Shown: piece after piece, positions 1-6,207 of the stretch
Numbering within the stretch: the first letter of the stretch is position 1
How the letters are laid out: each line of letters begins with the position of its first letter
Source: CALKCV01 sp964609515
GTDB taxonomy: Bacteria > Cyanobacteriota > Cyanobacteriia > Cyanobacteriales > Microcoleaceae
Length of the DNA: 14,381 nt
Direction: 5' to 3'
Assembly: GCA_964609515.1 (NCBI GenBank)
Contig: CAZSTZ010000188.1
Span: forward strand, 1 to 14,381
Notes under the pieces: generated by a model
Databases searched by the model: none
What the model was told of the DNA's origin: nothing
Seen by the model: the letters and a program-made list of their open reading frames with translations, nothing else
Position numbers and translations under genes: made by a program

Positions 1-60
1 CTTGTCCTCGCAAGTCCTCGCAAGTCTGCCCTTGTCCTCGCAAGTCTGCCCTTGTACCTC
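1..60. repeat. Tandem repeat at window edge, ~20-bp unit
   Basis: The unit CTTGTCCTCGCAAGTCTGCC is complete at 31-50. Partial or variant copies precede it (1-30, including a shortened TCCTCGCAAG repeat) and a decayed copy follows (51-60). Each unit contains CTTG and CAAG as a short inverted pair. The array may continue beyond the left edge, so its true length is unknown. No coding potential is visible. Confidence 0.6.
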
Positions 61-77
61 AGCGATACGGTAAATGC

Positions 78-125
78 TATAACAATTAACAACAGACAAT
101 TAACAATTGGCGATTAACAATTCAA
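78..125. repeat. AACAATT heptamer-type repeats
   Basis: Several imperfect copies of AACAATT/TTAACAA occur here, running up to and just into the stop codon of the minus-strand GTPase gene. The same heptamer recurs at 4850-4879 and 5655-5670, and its complement appears near 1584-1606. This resembles the short tandemly repeated (STRR) heptamers known from filamentous cyanobacteria. Confidence 0.55.
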
Positions 126-1573
126 GCATTAACAACCGTATCGGTATCCACGCTCTCAACAATCTCCCGAATCACCCGGTCCTGTCCCAAAGGCCCCCAA
201 GTGCAGCCCCTCTCCAAATAAACTCTAGCAGCCCGTCCCACAATATAAGTTCCATAAGCAGCAATACCAGCTTGAGTGGCAGCTACTCCAAGATAACTCG
301 TAAAATCGAGCTTCCCCACACCCAACAACAAAAGGTGGCCCAACTCCCCCAACAAAAGCCCGCCGGCGCTCGACATAATCGCTTTCCAAAGCTTACCCGC
401 TTCATAACCAGTCATCGGCAAATTATACAATCGAGCCAAAGACCGAATCAAAACCAAATCCACCACAGTCGCCCCCAACACGTCCAAAGCCGCAACCGGA
501 TTAAAAGCCACCGCCACAGCCTTATATACAGCGTATTGCCAGATTAAATCGTCCGACTGATTCTTGCGCAACTGAATAGTTTTATTAGCCAGAGAAATTT
601 CCGCCTCTCTTGCTTGAACCAAAGCATTAAGAGCCAAAAGAGACGGTCCCTCCCGAACCACTATTTCCAACAGTTTATCTCTTAACTCCTCTATTTGTGG
701 CGGTGGAGTTTCCCATTCGTGAGTCACCTTGCCATCCTCCCACTCAACCCGAACTGGCACCGGTGCGGGTTCCGCCGCCACCATTACAACTTTCACGGGA
801 TTCGGGGGGGTGGGGAGTGTGGTTCGTGTGGGGGAGGTGGGGAGGTTCGGGTTTTTTTCTTCCCCCTCTGTGTCTGGCCGTCTGGGCGTCTCTGCGTCTC
901 CCCCTCCGCGCTTTCCTTTATAGAGCGATCGCAAATTTTGATAAATCTCTTCTCGTTCCTTATCGGTGTAGAGGTCGATTTTATTGAACGCCAAAATCAG
1001 GGGTTTTTGGGACGAACTCAACTCGCACAAAGCATCGTACTCAGTTTGAGTCACATCTCCCGAAACCACAAACAAAATCAAATCCGCGAACCGCGTCACC
1101 TGCCTTGCCATCTCCCCCCGCGCTTCCCCCGCCACCTCGTCTAATCCCGGAGTATCGATTAAGTCGATAGCCATCGATGGAACGGGCATCTTGCCCGCTA
1201 TCTGCTCCGTTTGAAACCATGCCAAAGTTTTAGGAGTCCACCGAACGGAACGGGGCCACTGAGTCACGCCATTTATGGGTCCGGTTTGGAGAACTTTTTC
1301 TCCTAATAGGGCGTTTAAGACTGCTGACTTGCCCCGACTGACCAAACCGAAAGCGGCAATGCGAATTACTCCTTCGTCGAGTTTGTCCAGATTCGACTTT
1401 AAGATATCCAGTTTGGCTTGCAAAAGTGCTTGTATTTCGGCGCTATTCGACTTACTCTCCTCGCGGCGTAGTTGAGAATAGCGAGCGAGGGCCTGTCGCA
1501 AACTCCCCCTTGCCTGCTTGCGATGGCTTTCTCCGCGAGAACCTGTTTCCTTTTCAGATTGATAATTAGTCAA
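122..1573 (-). CDS. DUF697-type GTP-binding protein (Era/dynamin-like G domain)
   Basis: This 483-aa protein has an Era-like G domain followed by a hydrophobic C-terminal region typical of DUF697 (YcjF-like) GTPases. The P-loop GLVSRGKS is at residues 76-83, G3 DTPG at 140-143 and G4 NKID at 197-200. The C-terminal 330-470 region contains Ala/Gly/Leu-rich helices (for example the AFNPVAALDVLGA stretch) that could enter or touch a membrane. The start is a TTG: an in-frame TAA lies five codons upstream and there is no ATG before the G domain, so TTG at 1573-1571 is the only sensible initiator. Residues 219-257 form a Gly/Pro/Thr/charge-rich insert that the neighbouring paralogue lacks. The paralogue starts 88 bp upstream in the same orientation, so co-transcription is likely. 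The cellular role is unknown; membrane or cell-envelope remodelling is only an inference from the family. Confidence 0.88.
   Translation of the reverse strand: MTNYQSEKETGSRGESHRKQARGSLRQALARYSQLRREESKSNSAEIQALLQAKLDILKSNLDKLDEGVIRIAAFGLVSRGKSAVLNALLGEKVLQTGPINGVTQWPRSVRWTPKTLAWFQTEQIAGKMPVPSMAIDLIDTPGLDEVAGEARGEMARQVTRFADLILFVVSGDVTQTEYDALCELSSSQKPLILAFNKIDLYTDKEREEIYQNLRSLYKGKRGGGDAETPRRPDTEGEEKNPNLPTSPTRTTLPTPPNPVKVVMVAAEPAPVPVRVEWEDGKVTHEWETPPPQIEELRDKLLEIVVREGPSLLALNALVQAREAEISLANKTIQLRKNQSDDLIWQYAVYKAVAVAFNPVAALDVLGATVVDLVLIRSLARLYNLPMTGYEAGKLWKAIMSSAGGLLLGELGHLLLLGVGKLDFTSYLGVAATQAGIAAYGTYIVGRAARVYLERGCTWGPLGQDRVIREIVESVDTDTVVNA
803..919. repeat. Low-complexity / dispersed-repeat-like insertion inside the GTPase gene
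   Basis: On the plus strand this stretch is a run of G-tracts (about 803-861) followed by a T-run and then pyrimidine-rich text with recurring CGTCT/CTGCGTCTCC units. The second part resembles the short dispersed repeats that litter spacers of filamentous cyanobacteria. It is read in frame as the Gly/Pro/Thr-rich residues 219-257. The adjacent paralogue is colinear on both sides but has no equivalent, which argues for an in-frame insertion. Confidence 0.55.
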
Positions 1574-1661
1574 GGTCGTCTCTTGTTAATTGGGAACTTG
1601 TTAATTGCTATAGCATTTTTTCAAAAACTAATGTTTAATTTATTTTGCCTACTTACTTATA

Positions 1662-3116
1662 TTAGCCATTGACAATTTCCACTTTCTGCTGTTGCGACTG
1701 AGGTAAAATGCGCCCCAAGGTTTGCTTGACAAAAGACTGTAAATAACTAATTTGCTGATTTTGTTGAAATACGGTTTCCAGGATTTTGCTTAAGCTATCC
1801 GAATTGAGAGAACTGCGATTGGCATTGATGGCAACCTCTTGGGATTGTAGGTATTCTAACAAAGTCAAACCGGCTATTCGAGTTAAATAAGCAGCGCTAG
1901 TTCCTTGAACGACACCACCCGCTACGAAAGTTGCCGCATGACTTTTTAAAATAGCAGTTAAGGTTTTAGTCGAAAGTTCGACCAAGCCTAATTTCAACAT
2001 CAAATTAGCCATGCTGCCGGCTACCTGCTTGCCCTGTTCTAAGGAAAATTTCTGTTGATAAATTGCGCCTAAATCTACTATTAATTGAGCGTTAACTGCG
2101 GCAGTTGCTAATAGGTCTAAGGCGGGAAAGGGGTTAGCAAAAGCGGCCGTTGCTGCTATCCATTGATACTGTTCGATAATCGGCATTGCCCGTTCCCTGC
2201 GGATTTGATTGAGTAGGGTTTTTCCTTCTAATTTAACTGCTTCTGCCTTTTGAATGGTAGTGGCCCAGACTAATTGTTGGCTTTCTTTTTCGAGAATTTT
2301 AGTTAGTCTTTCGGTTAGGGCGGATATTTCTGGATTTGAGGTTTCTAGGGATTCTTCGACAGTACCGTCGGGTTGGTGCCGTCGTACTTTTATGGGGTTG
2401 GGGGAAGCGGCGACGGCTACCACGTTTTCTGGGGGTAAAATACTGGCGACTCTTTCCCGTAACTTTTGGAAGATTTGGGGTTGCTGTTCGGGTAGGTATC
2501 GGTCCTTTTTGTTCCAAATTAGGATTACTCGTTGACCTTTTGAGGTTTGGGAAGCGAGGGTTTTGTATTCGGGTTCCGTTAGGTCTCCGGTGGTGACGAA
2601 TAGGGTTAGGTCGCAAGGGGGGGCCGTTGCGGTTTCTATTGCCGGGGTTTCCGTTAATTCAACCTTTCGCGGGGCAGCGGGCAGCCAATTTGACTTTAAC
2701 AGTTCTGCTATGGTGCTTTTACCAGAACTTTTGCTGCCCGTGAGGTTGAGATGGAGTTCTTGTCGTTGGGTTTCTTGTGGGAGTTGGGTGGCGGAGTTTT
2801 TGAGCTGGGAGATGCGGGTGGTTAGTTGTTGTTTGGAGTTGGCTCGTGCTTCGGTTGTTAGTTGTTCGATGGTGGCGTTGGAATGAGCGATCGCTTTTTC
2901 GACTTTTTCGTTGGTTGGCGCTTGGTATCCCGTGGTTAGCTCGACTTGTTTCTGCTGTTTCCCGAACAGCCACACCCAGGTACTTAGGGCGATAATACCT
3001 AAGAGGGCTGTTTCTCCCACTTCCGTGACTGAATGCTGGATGCTTTCCACTAGGGCCAGGGTCAAGGAAAGTCCGATGCCTCCTATTAGTATGGGTCTTT
3101 TTATTTGGGCAGTCAT
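1662..3116 (-). CDS. DUF697-type GTPase paralogue with degenerate switch region, membrane-anchored
   Basis: The 484-aa product begins with two hydrophobic segments (about residues 8-25 and 36-50), then a basic/Gln-rich linker, a G domain and an Ala-rich DUF697-like C-terminus (about 305-420). The P-loop GSKSSGKS is at 127-134 and NKKD (G4) at 202-205. Instead of DTPG it reads ETPA (156-159). Only about 34 residues separate the P-loop from the CDLTLFVTTGD strand, against about 80 in the downstream paralogue, so switch I and most of switch II appear to be missing. Nucleotide binding is plausible but normal GTP hydrolysis is doubtful. The ATG directly follows the TAA of the small upstream ORF, and an AAAGGA Shine-Dalgarno-like sequence lies inside that ORF's end, suggesting translational coupling. 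It may act as a partner of the intact GTPase. Confidence 0.85.
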   Translation of the reverse strand: MTAQIKRPILIGGIGLSLTLALVESIQHSVTEVGETALLGIIALSTWVWLFGKQQKQVELTTGYQAPTNEKVEKAIAHSNATIEQLTTEARANSKQQLTTRISQLKNSATQLPQETQRQELHLNLTGSKSSGKSTIAELLKSNWLPAAPRKVELTETPAIETATAPPCDLTLFVTTGDLTEPEYKTLASQTSKGQRVILIWNKKDRYLPEQQPQIFQKLRERVASILPPENVVAVAASPNPIKVRRHQPDGTVEESLETSNPEISALTERLTKILEKESQQLVWATTIQKAEAVKLEGKTLLNQIRRERAMPIIEQYQWIAATAAFANPFPALDLLATAAVNAQLIVDLGAIYQQKFSLEQGKQVAGSMANLMLKLGLVELSTKTLTAILKSHAATFVAGGVVQGTSAAYLTRIAGLTLLEYLQSQEVAINANRSSLNSDSLSKILETVFQQNQQISYLQSFVKQTLGRILPQSQQQKVEIVNG

Positions 3117-3392
3117 TTATTTTTTTCCTTTAATTTTTTTTTCTGCCTTGATTTTATCATTTTGGGCTTTTAAGGGAGTCGTAGTTATAACCAGTTTTCC
3201 TACTAAAGCGATGGCGTTTGTTCCTATCTCTTTTTTCCTGAATTGTTCTTTGGTCCCGTGATGCGCGATTGTTGATTTTTGCTGTTGATGAGTGATTAAG
3301 CGGGTTTCTCTTTCTATTCCCTGGCCTTTTTCTTGTGGGTTGGGCGCTTGGTATCCTGATTTGGCGGTGTTGGGTTCTACGGAGGTCGGCAC
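3117..3392 (-). CDS. Small basic hypothetical protein abutting the GTPase gene
   Basis: A 91-aa, Lys/Gln-rich reading frame starting at GTG. Its stop codon touches the ATG of the downstream GTPase (TAAATG), and the ribosome-binding purines of that gene sit in its last codons. It shares the segment GYQAP followed by an EK-containing stretch with residues 63-72 of the GTPase. The similarity is visible in DNA too (3338-3356 against 2913-2930) with a one-codon length difference. It has no recognised domain, signal peptide or membrane segment. It could be a remnant of a duplicated GTPase 5' end, a genuine small coupled gene, or a chance frame; composition alone does not decide. Confidence 0.42.
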   Translation of the reverse strand: MPTSVEPNTAKSGYQAPNPQEKGQGIERETRLITHQQQKSTIAHHGTKEQFRKKEIGTNAIALVGKLVITTTPLKAQNDKIKAEKKIKGKK

Positions 3393-3454
3393 TATGTTCT
3401 TTTTAAGGCTTTTTTTGTTTTGGCGATGGTCTTGTCTATGATTCCCGCTTTCTG

Positions 3455-3460
3455 ATTATA
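3455..3460 (-). promoter_or_regulatory. Candidate -10 box for the GTPase gene pair
   Basis: Read on the minus strand, TATAAT occurs about 63 bp before the GTG of the small ORF. There is no convincing -35 element at 16-19 bp. The terminator array separates these genes from the upstream tRNA, so a promoter is expected somewhere in 3393-3530; this is the best match seen by eye. Confidence 0.3.
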
Positions 3461-3530
3461 CTGACTATCCTGCTAGATTCTTTTGAGATGTCTTCGAGCT
3501 ATTTCTCGATTATCCCCTTAAATAAATTTT

Positions 3531-3675
3531 AAAAAAAAGGGCCTCTTTTTTTTAAGGGCCTCTTTTTTTTTAAGGGCCTCTTTTTTTTAAGGGCCTCTTT
3601 TTTTTTAAGGGCCTCTTTTTTTTAAGGGCCTCTTTTTTTTTAAGGGCCTCTTTTTTTTAGAGGCCCTTTTTTTTT
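3531..3675 (-). terminator. tRNA terminator expanded into a seven-unit tandem array
   Basis: On the plus strand GGGCCTC followed by 8 or 9 T and AA repeats seven times, with unit starts at 3539, 3556, 3574, 3591, 3609, 3626 and 3644. The spacings strictly alternate 17/18, so there is a 35-bp higher-order unit. An inverted arm AGAGGCCC at 3659-3666 ends the array, an A8 tract precedes it and a T9 tract follows. On the minus strand, transcribed after the tRNA, the single GGGCCTCT arm can pair with any of seven GAGGCCC arms. Only the last is followed by a U tract (3538-3531). The simplest reading is an ordinary bidirectional intrinsic terminator whose one arm was amplified by slippage or unequal exchange. 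Confidence 0.8.
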
Positions 3676-3685
3676 AATAAAAAAA

Positions 3686-3759
<74 letters not shown>

Positions 3760-3779
3760 TCGTTATTTCCTTATTTATT

Positions 3780-3809
3780 AGTATAGTCATAAACTTTTAA
3801 AAATTGCAA
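3780..3809 (-). promoter_or_regulatory. Sigma-70-type promoter of the initiator tRNA
   Basis: On the minus strand TTGCAA (3809-3804) and TATACT (3785-3780) are separated by 18 bp, a good match to the housekeeping consensus. Transcription would begin near 3773, giving a leader of roughly 14 nt before the tRNA 5' end at 3759. Confidence 0.7.
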
Positions 3810-3840
3810 CCCCTAACGAGAAATTTTTTGATTTTTTTTT

Positions 3841-3871
3841 TGGCCCCTTAATGTCTCCCAATTAGGGGCCA
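3841..3871. terminator. Hairpin terminator downstream of the asparaginase gene
   Basis: TGGCCCCT (3841-3848) and AGGGGCCA (3864-3871) form an 8-bp GC-rich stem, extendable by an AAT/ATT step with one bulge. It lies just after the asparaginase stop codon (3876-3878, minus strand). The T-tract is on the plus-strand side (3872-3877), while the minus-strand side continues in A. It is therefore a clean terminator signature only for plus-strand transcripts and a weaker one for the asparaginase mRNA. Confidence 0.55.
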
Positions 3872-3875
3872 TTTT

Positions 3876-4829
3876 TTAGGCAAAATGGAGTTCTCCGACC
3901 ACCTCTAAACGTTTAAACTCATTGAGGGTGAGGTAAGTTTCTGCCAGAGATTCAGCCGTCGTCGGGTTCATCCAACCCAACTGAGTCAGCAAGTGAATGG
4001 CTACTGCATATTTGGCCCGTTTAGCACCATCCATCACCTTAATGGCCAGGCCCATACCTTCTCCGACCTTACCGATACACTGGACGCCTTCTGCCCCGGC
4101 CTTACTGACCAATTCTCCCTCGCTAGAGCGCATCACCTCTGTATCAAAATGGCCATCTCCTGCTACTAGGGCCGGATTGTTAGTCATGGCCCGCACTATG
4201 CGTTCGATGTCCAAATTATTTCCCGAGGCTAACTTGGCGTACAAAGTAGCCATTTGCCCCAACTCCATTAAATAAGTAGGAGCGCCACAATCGTCCCTGG
4301 CCCCTATAAATTCCTCGGCGGGCATCCCCAGAAGTTCTGCCACTTTACCCAAAATTAACTGCTGCACTGGATGTTTGAGCTGGATATAAGTTTCCAAAGG
4401 CCAATGTCTTTGCTTGCAGACGGCTAGCATTCCGGCGTGTTTGCCAGAGCAGTTGTGTTCTAGGGGACTCTTTTTGCCTGGTGGAATTGGGCATTGAAGC
4501 TTAGAAGGCGCAATCTCGCTACGCCAGAGGATGTTAAAAGCTTGTCGCGCTTGCTCTATCTTGCCTTGGTGAGAAGCACACATAATAGCCAGATCTGTAT
4601 CTGTTAAATCGTAGCGTTCTAAAGTCCCAGTAGTTATGACTGCTAGGGCCTGAAATGGTTTGAGGGCCGATCGCACGAATGCAGTAGTGTCCGGTCTACC
4701 CGCTACGGACAAAACTCGTCCTCTATGGTCGCTCACCGTGGCCTGGACGTGATGGCTAGATTCTACTATGCCTTCCCGTAGCAGTCTTACTTCTAGTTCT
4801 GAGGTTTGTATCTGTTTTCCCCTTATCAT
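3876..4829 (-). CDS. Asparaginase, type II family of Rhizobium ReAV type
   Basis: L-asparaginase hydrolyses asparagine to aspartate and ammonia. The 317-aa protein shows the signature of the Asparaginase_II (PF06089) family, which is unrelated to the E. coli AnsA/AnsB fold. The S-x-x-K pair is Ser54-Lys57 in FVRSALKPFQ, and Cys127 and Lys130 lie in CSGKH, with Cys181 in DDCGAPT. In the characterised rhizobial enzyme the equivalent residues are the catalytic Ser/Lys and the zinc-site Cys/Lys/Cys, with almost identical spacing. I chose the ATG at 4829. A TTG 33 bp upstream (4862) is also in frame but would translate the AACAATT repeat, so it is less likely. No strong Shine-Dalgarno is visible for either. 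It is the last protein gene of the yqeK directon, separated from the CGLD27 gene by a repeat-filled 281-bp spacer, and may have its own promoter. Confidence 0.9.
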   Translation of the reverse strand: MIRGKQIQTSELEVRLLREGIVESSHHVQATVSDHRGRVLSVAGRPDTTAFVRSALKPFQALAVITTGTLERYDLTDTDLAIMCASHQGKIEQARQAFNILWRSEIAPSKLQCPIPPGKKSPLEHNCSGKHAGMLAVCKQRHWPLETYIQLKHPVQQLILGKVAELLGMPAEEFIGARDDCGAPTYLMELGQMATLYAKLASGNNLDIERIVRAMTNNPALVAGDGHFDTEVMRSSEGELVSKAGAEGVQCIGKVGEGMGLAIKVMDGAKRAKYAVAIHLLTQLGWMNPTTAESLAETYLTLNEFKRLEVVGELHFA

Positions 4830-4849
4830 ATTTTCTTTTGGTAATGGTT

Positions 4850-4879
4850 CAACAATTAACAATTAACAATTAACAATTA
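4850..4879. repeat. Heptamer array (AACAATT), four copies
   Basis: Four consecutive copies of AACAATT with no interruption, just upstream of the asparaginase ATG. The purely 7-bp period matches cyanobacterial STRR elements. The array supplies the upstream in-frame TTG codon. Confidence 0.75.
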
Positions 4880-4900
4880 CCCCTTCTTAAAAAGAAGGGG
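4880..4900. other. Perfect 9-bp hairpin upstream of asparaginase
   Basis: CCCCTTCTT and AAGAAGGGG flank an AAA loop. On the minus strand it lies about 50 nt before the asparaginase ATG, within the probable leader. It could be an mRNA structure or a remnant of a dispersed repeat; there is no T tract in the minus direction, so a terminator is unlikely. Confidence 0.5.
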
Positions 4901-4945
4901 ATTGATTAGGGAGCGAGTCAGTTTTGTCATAAAATCATCGCGAAT

Positions 4946-5025
4946 AACAGGCAGGATACCTGTTCTAAAACGCAATTCCCAATTCCCAATTCCCAAGCAT
5001 CGGATAACAGGCTTTCCTGCCTGTT
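4946..5025. repeat. Two inverted copies of an AACAGGCAGG hairpin element around a CAATTCC heptamer array
   Basis: Copy 1 (4946-4964) is AACAGG-CAGGATA-CCTGTT, itself a hairpin. Copy 2 (5006-5025) is nearly the same element in the opposite orientation, AACAGGC-TTTCCT-GCCTGTT. Between them, 4973-4996 holds CAATTCC repeated three times plus CAA. This is a REP-like/STRR cluster rather than a gene. The rest of the spacer (5035-5093) has a wide inverted repeat AATTAGGG/CCCTAATT with a 43-nt loop just beyond the CGLD27 stop codon, possibly a weak terminator. Confidence 0.6.
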
Positions 5026-5110
5026 CTACTATTTAATTAGGGCCAGCTGTGCAAAGGCGCGGACTTTTTTCATTTATTCAGCAGACCCTAATTATTTGTC
5101 CCCACCATAA

Positions 5111-5608
5111 TTACAAAATAATCCACAGGAGCAAGCCCAGAATTATTAAGATTAAAAAAACCGAAAAAGTTCGCCGCAATCGTAGGAGAATAGGTTTTAA
5201 TTGGTAGTCAACAATTAAGCGATCTTTGGTTAATGCTTCTGGTGTTTTCGCCCATATTTGACCGTCATACCAACCGGTTTCCTCATAGAAAACTTGGTTA
5301 TTTAGCAAGCGCGATCGCACATAAATCCACCCCAAATACAATCTCAGCCAGACTAATATTAAAAGCATCAGCGCGCCACCTCCACCAGCCAGAAAAAAAC
5401 GGATCGGATTTGTTTCTGGCGGAAAACTTGCCGCTGCTACTGGCCCCGATATTATCCAGCTTATTACCAACACCCAAGTTAGTTTTTTTAAATACTGCGG
5501 TAAATCTAATGTTACCCAGCTAAATAACCAGGATTCTTTGAGCTTCTGATATTCGTTTACTGGTTGTTGCTCTTCTGGAACGGGACATACTGATGCTCTT
5601 TCTCTCAT
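5111..5608 (-). CDS. ycf36: CGLD27/Ycf36 family membrane protein (DUF1230)
   Basis: The 165-aa protein begins with the family hallmark CPVPEEQQPVNEYQKLK followed by a Trp/Phe-containing segment. Three hydrophobic segments follow: about 43-62, 71-97 (ending in a Trp/Tyr-rich GWIYVRSR motif) and 147-165 at the extreme C-terminus. Length and layout fit CGLD27, a family conserved in cyanobacteria, algal plastids (as ycf36) and plants. It presumably sits in the thylakoid or plasma membrane. Its biochemical function is unknown; work in plants has linked it to photosynthesis or iron homeostasis, which I recall but cannot verify here. The ATG at 5608 is preceded only by a weak AAAGAAA purine run. It lies 77 bp downstream of rsfS on the same strand. 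Confidence 0.88.
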   Translation of the reverse strand: MRERASVCPVPEEQQPVNEYQKLKESWLFSWVTLDLPQYLKKLTWVLVISWIISGPVAAASFPPETNPIRFFLAGGGGALMLLILVWLRLYLGWIYVRSRLLNNQVFYEETGWYDGQIWAKTPEALTKDRLIVDYQLKPILLRLRRTFSVFLILIILGLLLWIIL

Positions 5609-5654
5609 AATTTCTTTTTTGATTTTACATCAGATTTGGCAATTGGGAATTAAC

Positions 5655-5670
5655 GACCAACAATTAACAA
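5655..5670. repeat. AACAATT heptamer copies between rsfS and ycf36
   Basis: About two imperfect copies of the AACAATT/CCAACAATTAACAA heptamer sit in the 77-bp spacer. It is the same sequence family as at 78-125 and 4850-4879, so the unit is dispersed through this locus. Confidence 0.45.
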
Positions 5671-5685
5671 CTAACCACTATCAAT

Positions 5686-6102
5686 TTATTGAGTCAATTC
5701 GGAAATATCTATTTGTTCCCCATGACCCCAAAAAGCTTCTAAATTATAAAATTCTCGCTCTTTTGGTTTGAAAATATGGACGATCGCATCCCCATAGTCC
5801 ATCAAAATCCAACTCCCCTCCCCTTGGCCTTCGACTCGTGCGGGATAGCGCTGGCACTCTAATTCTGTTTTGTGGGCGATCGCCTGATAAATAGCTCGAA
5901 TCTGTGCGTTAGAATAGCCAGTAATAATTACAAAATAATCTGCTAAATAAGTCACATCTGATACTTTTAACAAGAGAATATTCTCTCCCTTGCGGTCTGC
6001 TGCAGCTTCAACAATTTTTAAAGCTAAATCTAAGCTTTCGCTTTCATCTGCAGAAATTTCAGGGTTATTTTCAAACTCTTCCTGGTGTGCGCGATTAAAC
6101 AA
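5686..6102 (-). CDS. rsfS: Ribosome silencing factor RsfS (Iojap family)
   Basis: RsfS binds ribosomal protein uL14 on the 50S subunit and blocks joining with 30S when nutrients are short. The 138-aa product has the full domain at about residues 24-128: the LDLALKIVEAAADRKGENI helix, the ADYFVIITGYSNAQIRAI core (55-72), GSWILMDYGDAIVHIF (96-111) and the REFYNLEAFWG tail (116-126). The start is TTG at 6102-6100. A perfect AGGAGGA (6117-6111) is placed 8 nt upstream and there is no ATG near the N-terminus, so the ribosome-binding site decides the start. The gene is 105 bp downstream of yqeK, an association common across bacteria. Confidence 0.95.
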   Translation of the reverse strand: MFNRAHQEEFENNPEISADESESLDLALKIVEAAADRKGENILLLKVSDVTYLADYFVIITGYSNAQIRAIYQAIAHKTELECQRYPARVEGQGEGSWILMDYGDAIVHIFKPKEREFYNLEAFWGHGEQIDISELTQ

Positions 6103-6110
6103 TTTTTTTT

Positions 6111-6117
6111 TCCTCCT
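6111..6117 (-). promoter_or_regulatory. Strong Shine-Dalgarno of rsfS (TTG start)
   Basis: AGGAGGA on the minus strand, 8 nt before TTG. It is the only near-perfect ribosome-binding site I see in the window and fixes the rare start codon of rsfS. Confidence 0.8.
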
Positions 6118-6207
6118 AATAAGTAATTAATGCCGCTTTTTGGGAATGGGGAATGGGTAAGATTTAAGGATTGCCGATGCACCCCCTATTACCTCCGTTC
6201 TCAAGGG

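Noticed and set aside
107..1672. Several plus-strand frames opposite the first GTPase
   Set aside because: The protein sequences are low-complexity (Ser/Asn/Gln or Arg/Pro-rich), whereas the minus-strand frame has intact GTPase motifs.
3531..3675. CRISPR array
   Set aside because: The regular units are 17-18 bp with no unique spacers and no cas genes; it is a terminator-arm tandem repeat.
3841..3871. Terminator of a plus-strand gene
   Set aside because: The T tract favours plus-strand termination but no plus-strand gene lies upstream; kept only as a hairpin after asparaginase.
4830..4862. Upstream TTG start of the asparaginase gene
   Set aside because: It would translate the AACAATT heptamer repeat; the ATG at 4829 gives the usual family N-terminus.
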